A stretch of 7,226 nt of DNA from DATLFI01 sp035524895 (GCA_035524895.1 DATLFI010000236.1:1-7226); one strand, 5' to 3'; positions 1 through 5,686 are shown, counted from the first letter of the stretch. The notes: generated by a model not told the origin, from the sequence alone. Numbers and translations: made by a program.

Positions 1-251
1 GTGGCGCAGTCAGCGACCCCACCCTCGCTGAACGGCGTGACCTGATGCTCGAGCACTTCCGCTGGCTGGTGGAGCGCGAGACCGAGGTCTTCGCGCTCCA
101 CAAGCTGCGCACGTTCACCGGCTACTACACCCACGGGCTGCCCAACGGCAAGCACCTGCGCGTGCGGATCCAGCAGCTCCGCGACACGCGAGAGTTCCTC
201 TGCGCGGTCGAAGAGTTCTTCGCCGAGGCGCTGGAGCAGAGGGCCGCGTGA
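1..251 (+). CDS. tRNA-dihydrouridine synthase (DusB-like), C-terminal fragment
   Basis: The open frame enters the window already in progress, reading from base 3, and stops with TGA at 249-251. Only the last 82 codons are present. The tail matches the helical RNA-binding domain at the C-terminus of bacterial Dus enzymes. It has the block LHKLRTFTGYYTHGLPNGKH followed by an arginine-rich stretch (LRVRIQQLRD) and a final acidic helix, where E. coli DusB has KHLSWYL and then a similar helix. Dus enzymes are FMN-dependent and reduce specific uridines of tRNA to dihydrouridine in the cytoplasm. The catalytic barrel lies outside the window, so the subfamily rests on the tail alone. The stop overlaps the next gene's GTG start by 4 bp, which suggests translational coupling. 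Confidence 0.8.
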   Translation, partial: GAVSDPTLAERRDLMLEHFRWLVERETEVFALHKLRTFTGYYTHGLPNGKHLRVRIQQLRDTREFLCAVEEFFAEALEQRAA

Positions 252-814
252 GCGGCGACGCCGATCGGACGCACGCGGCGCCCGAGCCGCCGCGACAGCT
301 CGACCTCGCCCTCCCTGTCGACCAGGCTCTCGCCGCGCTCGCGGCGGCGGCAGACATCTGGGGCGCCGAATGGGAACGCGACGGCAGAGGCGGTCGCCTC
401 GCCCTACCGGTGACCGCCGGCGTGCGCCAGGGCTTGGTCGAGGGCCCGGTCACCGCCGAGCGACTCGGCGACGGCACCCGCTTGCGCTTCGACGTCGAGC
501 GCGCGGTGTACCGCATCCACTTCGCGGCGCTCATGGTGCTCTTGATGGGCGCCGCAGGAGCGCTGCTCACGGTCATGGTCCCGCTCCTGCCATCGCTGCT
601 CGAGCTCTTGCCGGTCGCGGGGCTGCTGATGCTGCTCTCCTGGTTCCTGGTGCTGGCGCGGATCCGCAACCGCAACTCTGTCGACTTCTTCGCGCTGATC
701 GCGAAGGTCGCGGAGGAAGGCATCGAGGACGACTCGGAGGACGTCGAGGGCGACCAAGCCGCCGCTGGTCGAGAGCTCCGGGGGCCGCTCCGGGGGCCGC
801 TCCGGGGACCATAG
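248..814 (+). CDS. Hypothetical two-helix membrane protein
   Basis: I do not recognise this 188-residue protein. The GTG start at 248 overlaps the TGA of the upstream dihydrouridine synthase gene (GTGA), and a GAGGG lies just before it. Residues 1-90 are soluble and alternate short hydrophobic and charged stretches, suggesting a small beta-rich domain. Two strongly hydrophobic segments follow, at about residues 92-112 and 116-138, joined by a very short turn, so this looks like a helical hairpin in the membrane. A basic patch (RIRNRN) comes directly after, then an amphipathic segment and a very acidic stretch at about 160-170. The last 12 residues are three copies of LRGP, encoded by a 12-bp tandem repeat. 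The gene sits between a tRNA-modifying enzyme and ssrA, but no functional link can be argued from that. Confidence 0.75.
   Translation: MSGDADRTHAAPEPPRQLDLALPVDQALAALAAAADIWGAEWERDGRGGRLALPVTAGVRQGLVEGPVTAERLGDGTRLRFDVERAVYRIHFAALMVLLMGAAGALLTVMVPLLPSLLELLPVAGLLMLLSWFLVLARIRNRNSVDFFALIAKVAEEGIEDDSEDVEGDQAAAGRELRGPLRGPLRGP
776..811 (+). repeat. 12-bp tandem repeat, three copies
   Basis: The unit ctccgggggccg occurs at 776-787 and 788-799 without change, and a third copy with changes at its end (ctccggggacca) fills 800-811. It lies in frame and encodes LRGP three times at the very C-terminus of the hypothetical membrane protein, directly before its TAG stop. Because 12 is a multiple of 3, copy number can change without shifting the frame. 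Confidence 0.9.
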
Positions 815-858
815 AACAGCCACGGCTTGCGGCGGCGGAGCCCGACACGACCCCACGG

Positions 859-884
859 CGGCGGCGGAATGACTCCCGCCGCCG
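859..884 (+). terminator. GC-rich hairpin, possible terminator before ssrA
   Basis: CGGCGGCGG (859-867) is perfectly complementary to CCGCCGCCG (876-884) across an 8-base loop. It lies 45 bp after the stop of the hypothetical membrane protein and 100 bp before ssrA. There is no T-run after it, so intrinsic termination is doubtful. A second, weaker stem, AGGAGC (904-909) with GCTCCT (916-921), follows. Confidence 0.3.
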
Positions 885-925
885 AAACGTTGCACGATTG
901 GGAAGGAGCGTCTAGGCTCCTCCAG

Positions 926-955
926 TTGACGCGCGCGCCGTCCGCCAGGTAGGTG
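926..955 (+). promoter_or_regulatory. Possible ssrA promoter (weak)
   Basis: TTGACG at 926-931 is a good -35 hexamer, 54 bp before the mature tmRNA 5' end. The best -10 at a normal distance is only TAGGTG (950-955, 18-bp spacer), which matches the consensus poorly. A start near 960 would leave a short 5' leader to be removed by RNase P at 985. This is a tentative call. Confidence 0.22.
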
Positions 956-984
956 CGTTGCGATCAGCGACAACGAGCGACATA

Positions 985-1338
985 GGGGGCGTCACGGTTT
1001 CGACGGGGAATCGTACGATCCTGGGGTTGCGTGCCGAGTCTCCTGTCTCGACAAAACGGGAAACGTCACAACTGCCAACGACAACCTGGCACTGGCGGCC
1101 TAGAGCTGCCACGCTCACCTCGAGGCCCTGATCCGCGGCACTGAGGAGCGAGCGTCACAGTAGTGGATCGATGGGTCGTTGCCGCCCCGCGCGCGACTCG
1201 GATACAAAAGCGAGGCTGATCGCCGGACTGGGTGCCTTCTACCGACCCCGGCGACGACAACTCAAACGAAGGCTACGCACGTAGTAGCTCCTGGATCGGA
1301 TTCTTCGGACGCGGGTTCAACTCCCGCCGCCTCCACCA
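985..1338 (+). ncRNA. ssrA: Transfer-messenger RNA (tmRNA), one-piece
   Basis: tmRNA frees ribosomes stalled on broken mRNA: it enters like alanyl-tRNA with SmpB, then supplies a short frame encoding a degradation tag. The 354-nt gene has all its parts. The 5' strand GGGGGCG (985-991) pairs over 7 bp with CGCCTCC (1328-1334), including one G-T pair. Discriminator A1335 and an encoded CCA (1336-1338) follow. The hallmark CACGGTTTCGACGGGG follows the 5' stem. The T-arm is GCGGG-TTCAACT-CCCGC (1311-1327). Helix P2 is visible: GAATC (1008-1012) and CGATCC (1016-1021) pair with GATTC (1299-1303) and GGATCG (1293-1298), leaving a GTA bulge. The tag frame starts at nucleotide 90 of the RNA, as in E. 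coli. The middle of the gene presumably forms the usual pseudoknots, which I did not fold. Confidence 0.97.
1074..1103 (+). other. tmRNA tag-peptide reading frame (ANDNLALAA)
   Basis: The resume codon is GCC at 1074, and the frame reads Ala-Asn-Asp-Asn-Leu-Ala-Leu-Ala-Ala before TAG at 1101-1103. With the alanine carried by the tmRNA itself, the tag added to stalled proteins would be A-ANDNLALAA. The AND start and ALAA end are typical of proteobacterial tags, whose ALAA end is read by ClpXP-type proteases. It is one residue shorter than the E. coli tag (ANDENYALAA). Confidence 0.93.
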
Positions 1339-1344
1339 GCTCGT

Positions 1345-1420
1345 CGCTTCGCTCCTCACTGAGGAGGCGGCGGTCGTTAGTCGTCGCCCTGGCTTGCGCC
1401 AGGGCTCAGGATCGACTCCC
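1345..1420 (+). repeat. Direct repeat behind ssrA, copy 1
   Basis: This 76-bp stretch matches 1474-1549 without gaps at 63 of 76 positions. The first 29 bases agree at 28. It begins with a small hairpin, CTCCTC (1352-1357) with GAGGAG (1361-1366), then GGCGGCGG. It contains a second perfect 8-bp hairpin at 1386-1405 and ends in tcgactcccgc (1412-1422), which matches the ssrA 3' tail tcaactcccgc at 10 of 11 positions. Confidence 0.85.
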
Positions 1421-1473
1421 GCTCCCCAGCGAGCCCCCGCCCACACCCAACGGGAGATCTCCCCACACACCGG

Positions 1474-1549
1474 CGCTTCGCTCCTCGCTGAGGAGGCGGC
1501 GGGCATCGGTCGTCGCCGCGGCTCGCGCCACAGCTCAGGAGCAATTCCC
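1474..1549 (+). repeat. Direct repeat behind ssrA, copy 2
   Basis: This is the second copy, 129 bp downstream of the first. The hairpin-forming start is nearly unchanged (one substitution), while the inner 8-bp stem of copy 1 is reduced here to 6 of 8 pairs. Its end runs into bases 1542-1562, which match the last 21 bases of ssrA (1318-1338) at 17 positions, including the run tcccgccgcctc. Confidence 0.85.
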
Positions 1550-1709
1550 GCCGCCTCGACGCCTCCGATCGGCGAGCTCTCGCAGCCACCCCCCGCCCAC
1601 GATCCCGCGCCTCGCTGCGCTTGGCGCGATTACTTGGGGGCTGACCGAGCCCCGGCGCTCGCGGTGACCCGCACCGCGCGCGCGGTCGCGCGTGCATCCA
1701 GTCGAGCCT

Positions 1710-2738
1710 TCAACGCATCCCTGGATGAGCCAGGGCGGTGGCGATCGAGGCTTCGTATGGGGGTTCGAGGACGCCTACCTCGGTGACGATGCCGGCGATC
1801 AGATCGGCAGGGGTGACGTCGAAGGCGAGGTTGAGGGCGGGTGTACCCGGGGGGGCGATGTCGTTGCCGAAGACGGTGGTGACCTCGGTGGCGTCGCGTT
1901 CCTCGATCGGGATGTCGGCGCCGCTGGCGGCGCGCGGATCGATGGTGGAGCGCGGGGCGGCGATGTAGAACGGGACGCGATGTCGGTGCGCCAGCACGGC
2001 GACGGTGTAGGTGCCCACCTTGTTCGCGGTGTCGCCATTGCGGGCAATGCGGTCGGCGCCGACCACGATCCGGTCGACCAGCCCGCGAGCCATGAGCGCG
2101 CCGGCGGTGGAGTCGGTGACCAGCCGGAAGGGGATATCGAGGCGCTGCAGCTCCCAAGCAGTGAGACGGGCGCCCTGGAGGAGCGGTCGGGTCTCGTCGA
2201 CCCAGACCAGGTCCAGGGTGCCGGCGGCGTGGGCAGCTCGGATCACGCCGAGCGCTGTGCCGTAGCCGGCGGTGGCGAGGGCGCCGGTGTTGCAGTGGGT
2301 GAGCACGCGGTCGCCGGCGCGGAAGAGGCGCGCGCCGTGGGCGCCGATGCGCTTGTTGCACTCGATGTCGTGAGCGTGGAGCTCGCGCGCCAACGCCAGG
2401 AGCGCTTCGCCGAGGGAGTCGCCCGAGACGGCGCGGACGGCGTCGGCGCGCTCGAGCGCCCAACGGAGGTTGACGGCCGTGGGCCGAGTGGCGGCGAGGA
2501 GCGCGCGCGCATCGTCGTAGGCGCTATCCCCGTCGCGCCGCACCGCCACCGCGAGCCCGTAGGCGGCTGCGACACCGATCGCCGGCGCGCCGCGGATCGA
2601 GAGCCGGCGGATCGCCGCCGCGACGTCCTCGGTCGTGCGGCACTCGAGCCACGACTCCTCGCGCGGCAGGCGCGTCTGGTCGAGGATCCAAACGACATCG
2701 TCGGCGAAGCGGAGAGGAGAGAAGTCGTCGCCTGCCAC
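1710..2738 (-). CDS. mtnA: S-methyl-5-thioribose-1-phosphate isomerase
   Basis: MtnA converts 5-methylthioribose-1-phosphate to 5-methylthioribulose-1-phosphate in the cytosolic methionine salvage pathway, which recycles methylthioadenosine. The 342-residue product is normal family length. Signature blocks appear in order: ILDQTRLP (18-25), IRGAPAIGVAAAYGLA (48-63), ECNKRIGAHGA (126-136), THCNTGALATAGYGTALG (147-164) with the catalytic Cys149, DETRPLLQGARLTAWEL (181-197), VGADRIARNGDTANKVGTY (226-244) with catalytic Asp229, and PIEERDATEV (277-286). I chose GTG at 2738-2736 because AGGA sits 7 bases upstream and the protein then begins close to the family's usual N-terminus. An in-frame ATG about 60 bases further upstream is possible but adds residues with no family resemblance. 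The gene diverges from the transsulfuration-family gene at 2862. No other salvage gene (mtnB, mtnC, mtnD or mtnK) is in the window. Confidence 0.94.
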   Translation of the reverse strand: MAGDDFSPLRFADDVVWILDQTRLPREESWLECRTTEDVAAAIRRLSIRGAPAIGVAAAYGLAVAVRRDGDSAYDDARALLAATRPTAVNLRWALERADAVRAVSGDSLGEALLALARELHAHDIECNKRIGAHGARLFRAGDRVLTHCNTGALATAGYGTALGVIRAAHAAGTLDLVWVDETRPLLQGARLTAWELQRLDIPFRLVTDSTAGALMARGLVDRIVVGADRIARNGDTANKVGTYTVAVLAHRHRVPFYIAAPRSTIDPRAASGADIPIEERDATEVTTVFGNDIAPPGTPALNLAFDVTPADLIAGIVTEVGVLEPPYEASIATALAHPGMR

Positions 2739-2861
2739 GTCGTGTTCCTGCTGCCTAGGATCCCTGCGGTGTTCGATGCCTTTGTCCGCGACGCCCCACA
2801 TCCTACGCGCTCTGCGGCCGCTGATACGCTGCGCCGTCACGTACTGGAGGCACCGATCCCC
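2739..2861. promoter_or_regulatory. Divergent intergenic region, mtnA and PLP enzyme
   Basis: These 123 bp must hold the start signals for both divergent genes. I find no convincing -35/-10 pair. TTGTCC (2782-2787) and GATACGCT (2823-2830) are weak fragments at best. I see no SAM-riboswitch-like fold or other known sulfur-responsive element. The ribosome-binding GGAGG of the plus-strand gene is at 2846-2850. Confidence 0.35.
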
Positions 2862-4022
2862 ATGAAAGGCGATCCCAAGAGCCGCGGCTTCTCGACGCGG
2901 GCGATCCATGCCGGGCAATCGCCAGAGCCGGTGACCGGCGCGGTGGCGGTGCCGATCTTCCAGACCTCGACCTACGTCCACGAGGGGCTCGGCAAGAGCA
3001 AGGGCTTCGACTACGCCCGCACCCAGAACCCGACACGTACCGCGCTCGAGCAGAACGTCGCGTCGCTCGAGGGCGGCCTGCGCGGGCATGCCTACGCGTC
3101 TGGGATGGCCGCGATCAGCGCCCTGATGACGCTGGTGCGAGCCGACGAGCGCGTGGTGTTGTCGCGCAACGTGTACGGGGGCACCTACCGCCTGCTGGTG
3201 CAAGTGCTCGACCGCTGGCGCATCCATCCGGTGTGGGTCGACACCACCGACCTCGACGCCATCCGCGCGGCGCTGCGCGAGCCCGCGCGACTCGTGATCG
3301 TGGAGTCGCCGACGAACCCGCTGATGGAGATCACCGACCTGCGCGCCGTGGCGACGCTGGCCCACGAGGCAGGCGCGCTGCTCGCGGTCGACAACACTTT
3401 CCTGTCGCCCTACTTCCAACGGCCGCTCGAGCTGGGGGCCGACGCCGTGGTGCACTCCACTACCAAGTTCCTCAACGGCCACTCCGACTCGATCGGCGGC
3501 GTGCTGGTGTCGACGCGTCCCGAGGACGCCGACTGGTTCGCCTTCGTGCAGAAGTCGGTCGGCGCGATCCTGTCGCCGTTCGACTGCTTCCTGACCATGC
3601 GCGGCATCAAGACCCTCGCCGTGCGTATGGAGCGCCACGAGCGCAACGCCCACGCCGTGGCGCGCCTGCTCGACGAGCACCCCAAGGTCGCTCGGGTGTT
3701 CTATCCGGGACTGCCGAGCTTTCCCGGGCACGAGATCCACGCGCGCCAGGCGAGCGGCTTCGGCGCCATGATCGCGTTCGAGGTCGCCGACTTCGAATCC
3801 GCGCGACGGCTGCTGGATCGGCTGGAGGTGTGGAGCCTCGCCGAGAGCTTGGGCGGCGTGGAGTCGCTGGCCTGCCATCCGGCGACCATGACCCACGCGT
3901 CGATCCCCAAGGAGCGCCGCAAGGAGCTCGGGGTGAGCGACGAGCTCGTTCGCTTCTCAGTGGGGATCGAGGACCAGGCCGACCTGCTCGGTGACCTCGA
4001 GCGCGGGCTCCAGGAGATCTAG
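2862..4022 (+). CDS. Cystathionine gamma-synthase/gamma-lyase family PLP enzyme
   Basis: This 386-residue protein belongs to the Cys/Met-metabolism PLP family, which makes or cleaves cystathionine or adds sulfide to activated homoserine. Features in order: STRAIHAG (11-18), PIFQTSTY (31-38), YARTQNPTRTALE (51-63) with the phosphate-binding Tyr and Arg supplied to the neighbouring subunit, SGMAAI (80-85), NVYGGTYR (103-110) with the Tyr that stacks on PLP, ESPTNPL (148-154), DNTF (177-180) with the Asp that binds the pyridine nitrogen, and HSTTKFLNGHSD (198-209) with Schiff-base Lys202. SLGGVESLACHPATMTHA (329-346) is the conserved C-terminal block. The length fits metB- or mccB/cgl-type enzymes better than the longer O-acetylhomoserine sulfhydrylases. 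Sequence alone does not decide among synthase, lyase and O-succinylhomoserine sulfhydrylase, so I give no symbol. The ATG at 2862 follows GGAGG at 2846-2850. The divergent mtnA supports a sulfur amino acid role. Confidence 0.92.
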   Translation: MKGDPKSRGFSTRAIHAGQSPEPVTGAVAVPIFQTSTYVHEGLGKSKGFDYARTQNPTRTALEQNVASLEGGLRGHAYASGMAAISALMTLVRADERVVLSRNVYGGTYRLLVQVLDRWRIHPVWVDTTDLDAIRAALREPARLVIVESPTNPLMEITDLRAVATLAHEAGALLAVDNTFLSPYFQRPLELGADAVVHSTTKFLNGHSDSIGGVLVSTRPEDADWFAFVQKSVGAILSPFDCFLTMRGIKTLAVRMERHERNAHAVARLLDEHPKVARVFYPGLPSFPGHEIHARQASGFGAMIAFEVADFESARRLLDRLEVWSLAESLGGVESLACHPATMTHASIPKERRKELGVSDELVRFSVGIEDQADLLGDLERGLQEI

Positions 4023-4097
4023 CAGGGCACGAGATCGCCACCGCCGTGGGCCCGCGGTCGATGGATGAAACCTGGAAATTCTCAGAGGTGCCCGCGG

Positions 4098-4424
4098 ATG
4101 TCTGCATCCCCGATCCTGGTCCTGAGCACGGCCGGCTCCATGGAGGAGGGCGAGCGGATCGCGCGCGCGCTGGTCGAGGAACGCCTCGCAGCGTGCGTCA
4201 ACCTGGTGCCGGGGGTGCGCTCGGTCTACCGCTGGCGGGGCGAGGTGCAGTCTGACGCCGAGGTCCTTTTGGTGATCAAGACCGTGCGCGAGCGCTTCCC
4301 CGCGCTGCGCGCGCGTGTGCGCGAGCTCCACAGCTACGAGCTGCCGGAGCTGGTCTGCATCGAGCCGTCGGGCGGCGAGGAAGAGTACCTCGCATGGGTG
4401 GTTGCGGAGACGCGGGTGGAGTGA
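4098..4424 (+). CDS. cutA: Divalent-cation tolerance protein CutA
   Basis: CutA is a small, very stable trimeric cytosolic protein with a PII-like fold. It was named for copper tolerance in E. coli, but its cellular role is unsettled. The 108-residue product matches family length. Recognised blocks are ILVLSTAGSMEEGERIARAL (6-25), LAACVNLVPGVRSVYRWRGE (30-49), VLLVIKT (56-62) and the hallmark HSYELPELVCIE (78-89), followed by a C-terminal EEYLAWV (95-101). I chose ATG 4098 because GAGG sits at 4085-4088, 9 bases upstream, and residue 5 already begins the first strand. An in-frame ATG at 4065 would add 11 residues with no family resemblance. The gene lies 75 bp after the PLP enzyme, so co-transcription is possible, and ends 25 bp before the convergent pseudopilin gene. 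Confidence 0.93.
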   Translation: MSASPILVLSTAGSMEEGERIARALVEERLAACVNLVPGVRSVYRWRGEVQSDAEVLLVIKTVRERFPALRARVRELHSYELPELVCIEPSGGEEEYLAWVVAETRVE

Positions 4425-4449
4425 GAGCTGTTGTCTCCTCGCAGGCCGC

Positions 4450-5082
4450 TCACCCTCTCCACGTGTCGGCCTTGCGGTCCCACGACAGCACGCGCACTCT
4501 TCCCGTGCGATTGAGCACGCGCACCACGACCAGCCGGTACCCGTCGGTGAGGTAGAGCGACCCCGGGGTAGCGGTGCCGAGCGCGCCGAAGGACGCGAGG
4601 TCGGAGCGGTTGAAGCGGATCGGGTCGTCGAGGTTCTCGAGGCGGCGGCTCGGGCTCGACGGATCGCGTGGGCGCACACCCTCGGGGAAGCCGAAGCGAA
4701 TCCTTCGGCCGAAGTAGCTGAGGGGGCGAGGCGGCGTGAGCCGCGGATCCACGCCACGCTGGATGTCTGCGTTGAGCACGCCGTCGCCGTCACCGTCTGC
4801 GTAGAGGCTCCAGAAGACCTCGGAGCCACCGGTCTCGAACTTGACGGCGACCTTCTCGTAACGGCGGCTCGCCTCGGCCCGCGCGTAGCGCAGCGCGCTC
4901 ACCGCCTCCGCCGCCGCGAGCTCGAGCTGCACCTGCGCGGCCCAGTCCAGGAGCGGCGGGACTCCGAAGCCGGCGAGCAGCGCCACCAGGGCCAGCACGA
5001 CGGCGAGCTCCACCACCGTATAGCCGGCGGCACGAGAGCGGCGTCGCGGCGGTTCGGCTTCTTCGATCGTCCGGGTCTTCAT
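4450..5082 (-). CDS. GspH/FimT-like type II pseudopilin
   Basis: This 210-residue protein has a type IV prepilin leader: a basic N-terminus, then Gly20 followed by YTVVELAVVLALVALLA. Cleavage by prepilin peptidase after Gly20 would leave Tyr1 with the essential Glu at +5 of the mature protein, heading a hydrophobic helix. A helical spine (SALRYARAEASRR, 62-74) and a globular beta-rich part follow, as in GspH/FimT minor pseudopilins of type II secretion or type IV pili. Residues 96-101 (DGDGDG) sit inside YADGDGDGVLNADIQRGVD and look like a calcium-binding loop. GGAGG lies 10 bases before the ATG. The gene is downstream of and codirectional with comEA, 76 bp away, and converges on cutA. No other secretion or pilus gene is in the window, so type II secretion and type IV pilus roles cannot be separated. 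Confidence 0.9.
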   Translation of the reverse strand: MKTRTIEEAEPPRRRSRAAGYTVVELAVVLALVALLAGFGVPPLLDWAAQVQLELAAAEAVSALRYARAEASRRYEKVAVKFETGGSEVFWSLYADGDGDGVLNADIQRGVDPRLTPPRPLSYFGRRIRFGFPEGVRPRDPSSPSRRLENLDDPIRFNRSDLASFGALGTATPGSLYLTDGYRLVVVRVLNRTGRVRVLSWDRKADTWRG

Positions 5083-5106
5083 GGTGGTAAGGCCTCCGCC
5101 GAGAGA

Positions 5107-5140
5107 GGGCGCCGGCGTGCTTCGCGCACGGCCGGCGCCC
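5107..5140 (-). terminator. Strong hairpin between comEA and the pseudopilin gene
   Basis: GGGCGCCGGC (5107-5116) and GCCGGCGCCC (5131-5140) are perfect 10-bp complements. Inside them GTGC (5117-5120) can pair with GCAC (5126-5129) around a small loop, with G5130 bulged. In the minus-strand transcript this lies 18 bases after the comEA stop and before the pseudopilin ribosome-binding site. No T-run follows, so it may be a weak terminator, an attenuator or an mRNA-end stabiliser rather than a full stop. Confidence 0.4.
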
Positions 5141-5158
5141 CTTGTCGGAGTTCCTGGC

Positions 5159-5515
5159 TCAGCCCTCTTGGCCGGAGCCGGTCGACTCCGCGGACGGCTC
5201 GCGCGGCACCCGCACCTTCTCCTTGAGCGTGGTCTCGCCCTCCGTGACCACGTAGGGCGCCATCAGCTCGAAGGTGGTCTCGCCGATGCCGCGCACCAGC
5301 AGGAGGTCCTCCTTCTTCTGGAACTTGCCGTTCTGCTCCCGGTGCTCGACGATCCGCTGCGCGACCGCCGGGCCGACCCGAGGCAGGAGCGACAGCGCGG
5401 AGGCGTCGGCGCTGTTGATGTTGACCACGCCCTGGGCCGCGGCGAGGACGGGGAGGGCTCCCAGGAAGAGCACGAGGGCGGCGCAGATCAGATGACTGAG
5501 GGTCTTGGTTCGCAT
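5159..5515 (-). CDS. ComEA-family helix-hairpin-helix protein (exported)
   Basis: This 118-residue protein has an N-terminal signal peptide: basic MRTKT, a hydrophobic stretch at about 8-22 and likely cleavage near AAA-QG (25-29). A ComEA-type DNA-binding domain follows, with the entry motif VNINSADASALSLLPRVGPA (31-50) and two helix-hairpin-helix turns, PRVGPAVAQRI (45-55) and VRGIGETTFELM (74-85). The last 25 or so residues are charged, low-complexity tail. In competent Gram-negatives ComEA is the periplasmic receptor that binds incoming DNA and pulls it through the outer membrane. Related short proteins in non-competent bacteria have unknown roles, so uptake is an inference. AAGGAG (plus coordinates 5526-5531) lies 10 bases before the ATG. 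A long GC-rich leader and a sigma-54-like element lie upstream, and a pseudopilin gene follows on the same strand. Confidence 0.9.
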   Translation of the reverse strand: MRTKTLSHLICAALVLFLGALPVLAAAQGVVNINSADASALSLLPRVGPAVAQRIVEHREQNGKFQKKEDLLLVRGIGETTFELMAPYVVTEGETTLKEKVRVPREPSAESTGSGQEG

Positions 5516-5610
5516 GGTTCTTTTTCTCCTTCAGGGTTTCTAAGTTCGATCTCGTTGAGTCGCCCCGCAGGGCGCGTGCATTTCGGTCGCTTTCTCGGGC
5601 TTTGGCTCGA

Positions 5611-5647
5611 CCGGCCGGGCTAGGTCCTCGGGACCCTCCCGGGCCGG
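5611..5647 (-). promoter_or_regulatory. Leader hairpin A upstream of comEA
   Basis: CCGGCC (5611-5616) and GGG (5617-5619) pair with GGCCGG (5642-5647) and CCC (5638-5640), with G5641 bulged. After a small internal loop, GGTCC (5623-5627) pairs with GGACC (5631-5635) around a three-base loop. That is about 14 bp of stem. It would lie in the 5' untranslated RNA of comEA if transcription starts near 5740. No T-run follows on the minus strand. Confidence 0.5.
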
Positions 5648-5648
5648 C

Positions 5649-5686
5649 ACGGCAACCCGCGGCCGAAGCCGCGGGGCCCTTGCCGT
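5649..5686 (-). promoter_or_regulatory. Leader hairpin B with UUCG tetraloop, upstream of comEA
   Basis: On the plus strand ACGGCAA (5649-5655) pairs with TTGCCGT (5680-5686), and CCCGCGGC (5656-5663) pairs with GCCGCGGG (5668-5675). Four unpaired bases (GCCC, 5676-5679) separate the two stems on one side. Read on the minus strand the loop is C-TTCG-G, the exceptionally stable UUCG tetraloop, so the minus-strand RNA is the likely folded form. One base separates it from hairpin A. Confidence 0.55.

Larger units (their letters stand above)
1339..1709. other. Gene-free region between ssrA and mtnA
   Basis: I see no credible gene in these 371 bp; the frames open here run through repeats and have no recognisable product. 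The first 220 bp are two imperfect direct repeats with ssrA-tail-like ends. Further right are simple inverted repeats: GCCCTGGC (1386-1393) with GCCAGGGC (1398-1405); CGCGCC (1606-1611) with GGCGCG (1623-1628); GGGGCT (1637-1642) with AGCCCC (1648-1653); and CATCCAG (1695-1701) with CTGGATG (1721-1727), which straddles the mtnA stop. The last two could end mtnA transcription on the minus strand, though neither is followed by a T-run. Confidence 0.7.

Noticed and set aside
1345..1549. CRISPR-like array
   Set aside because: There are only two imperfect copies of a 76-bp unit 129 bp apart, whose intervening sequence is also partly repeated, and there are no cas genes.
1232..1786. Plus-strand open frame through ssrA's end and the repeats
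   Set aside because: It overlaps the 3' part of tmRNA, runs through non-coding repeats and into the mtnA 3' end, and has no recognisable motif.
1692..2861. Plus-strand open frame antisense to mtnA, continuous with the PLP enzyme
   Set aside because: The enzyme's homology begins right after ATG 2862, which has GGAGG upstream. The extension is low-complexity shadow sequence with no family match.
2739..2861. SAM riboswitch for the sulfur genes
   Set aside because: The region is only 123 bp, shared by two divergent genes, and shows none of the conserved SAM-I or SAM-II core sequences.
2739..3896. Long minus-strand open frame antisense to the PLP enzyme, continuous with mtnA
   Set aside because: It is the shadow of a GC-rich gene on the other strand. 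It has no family resemblance, and mtnA has its own start with a ribosome-binding site at 2738.
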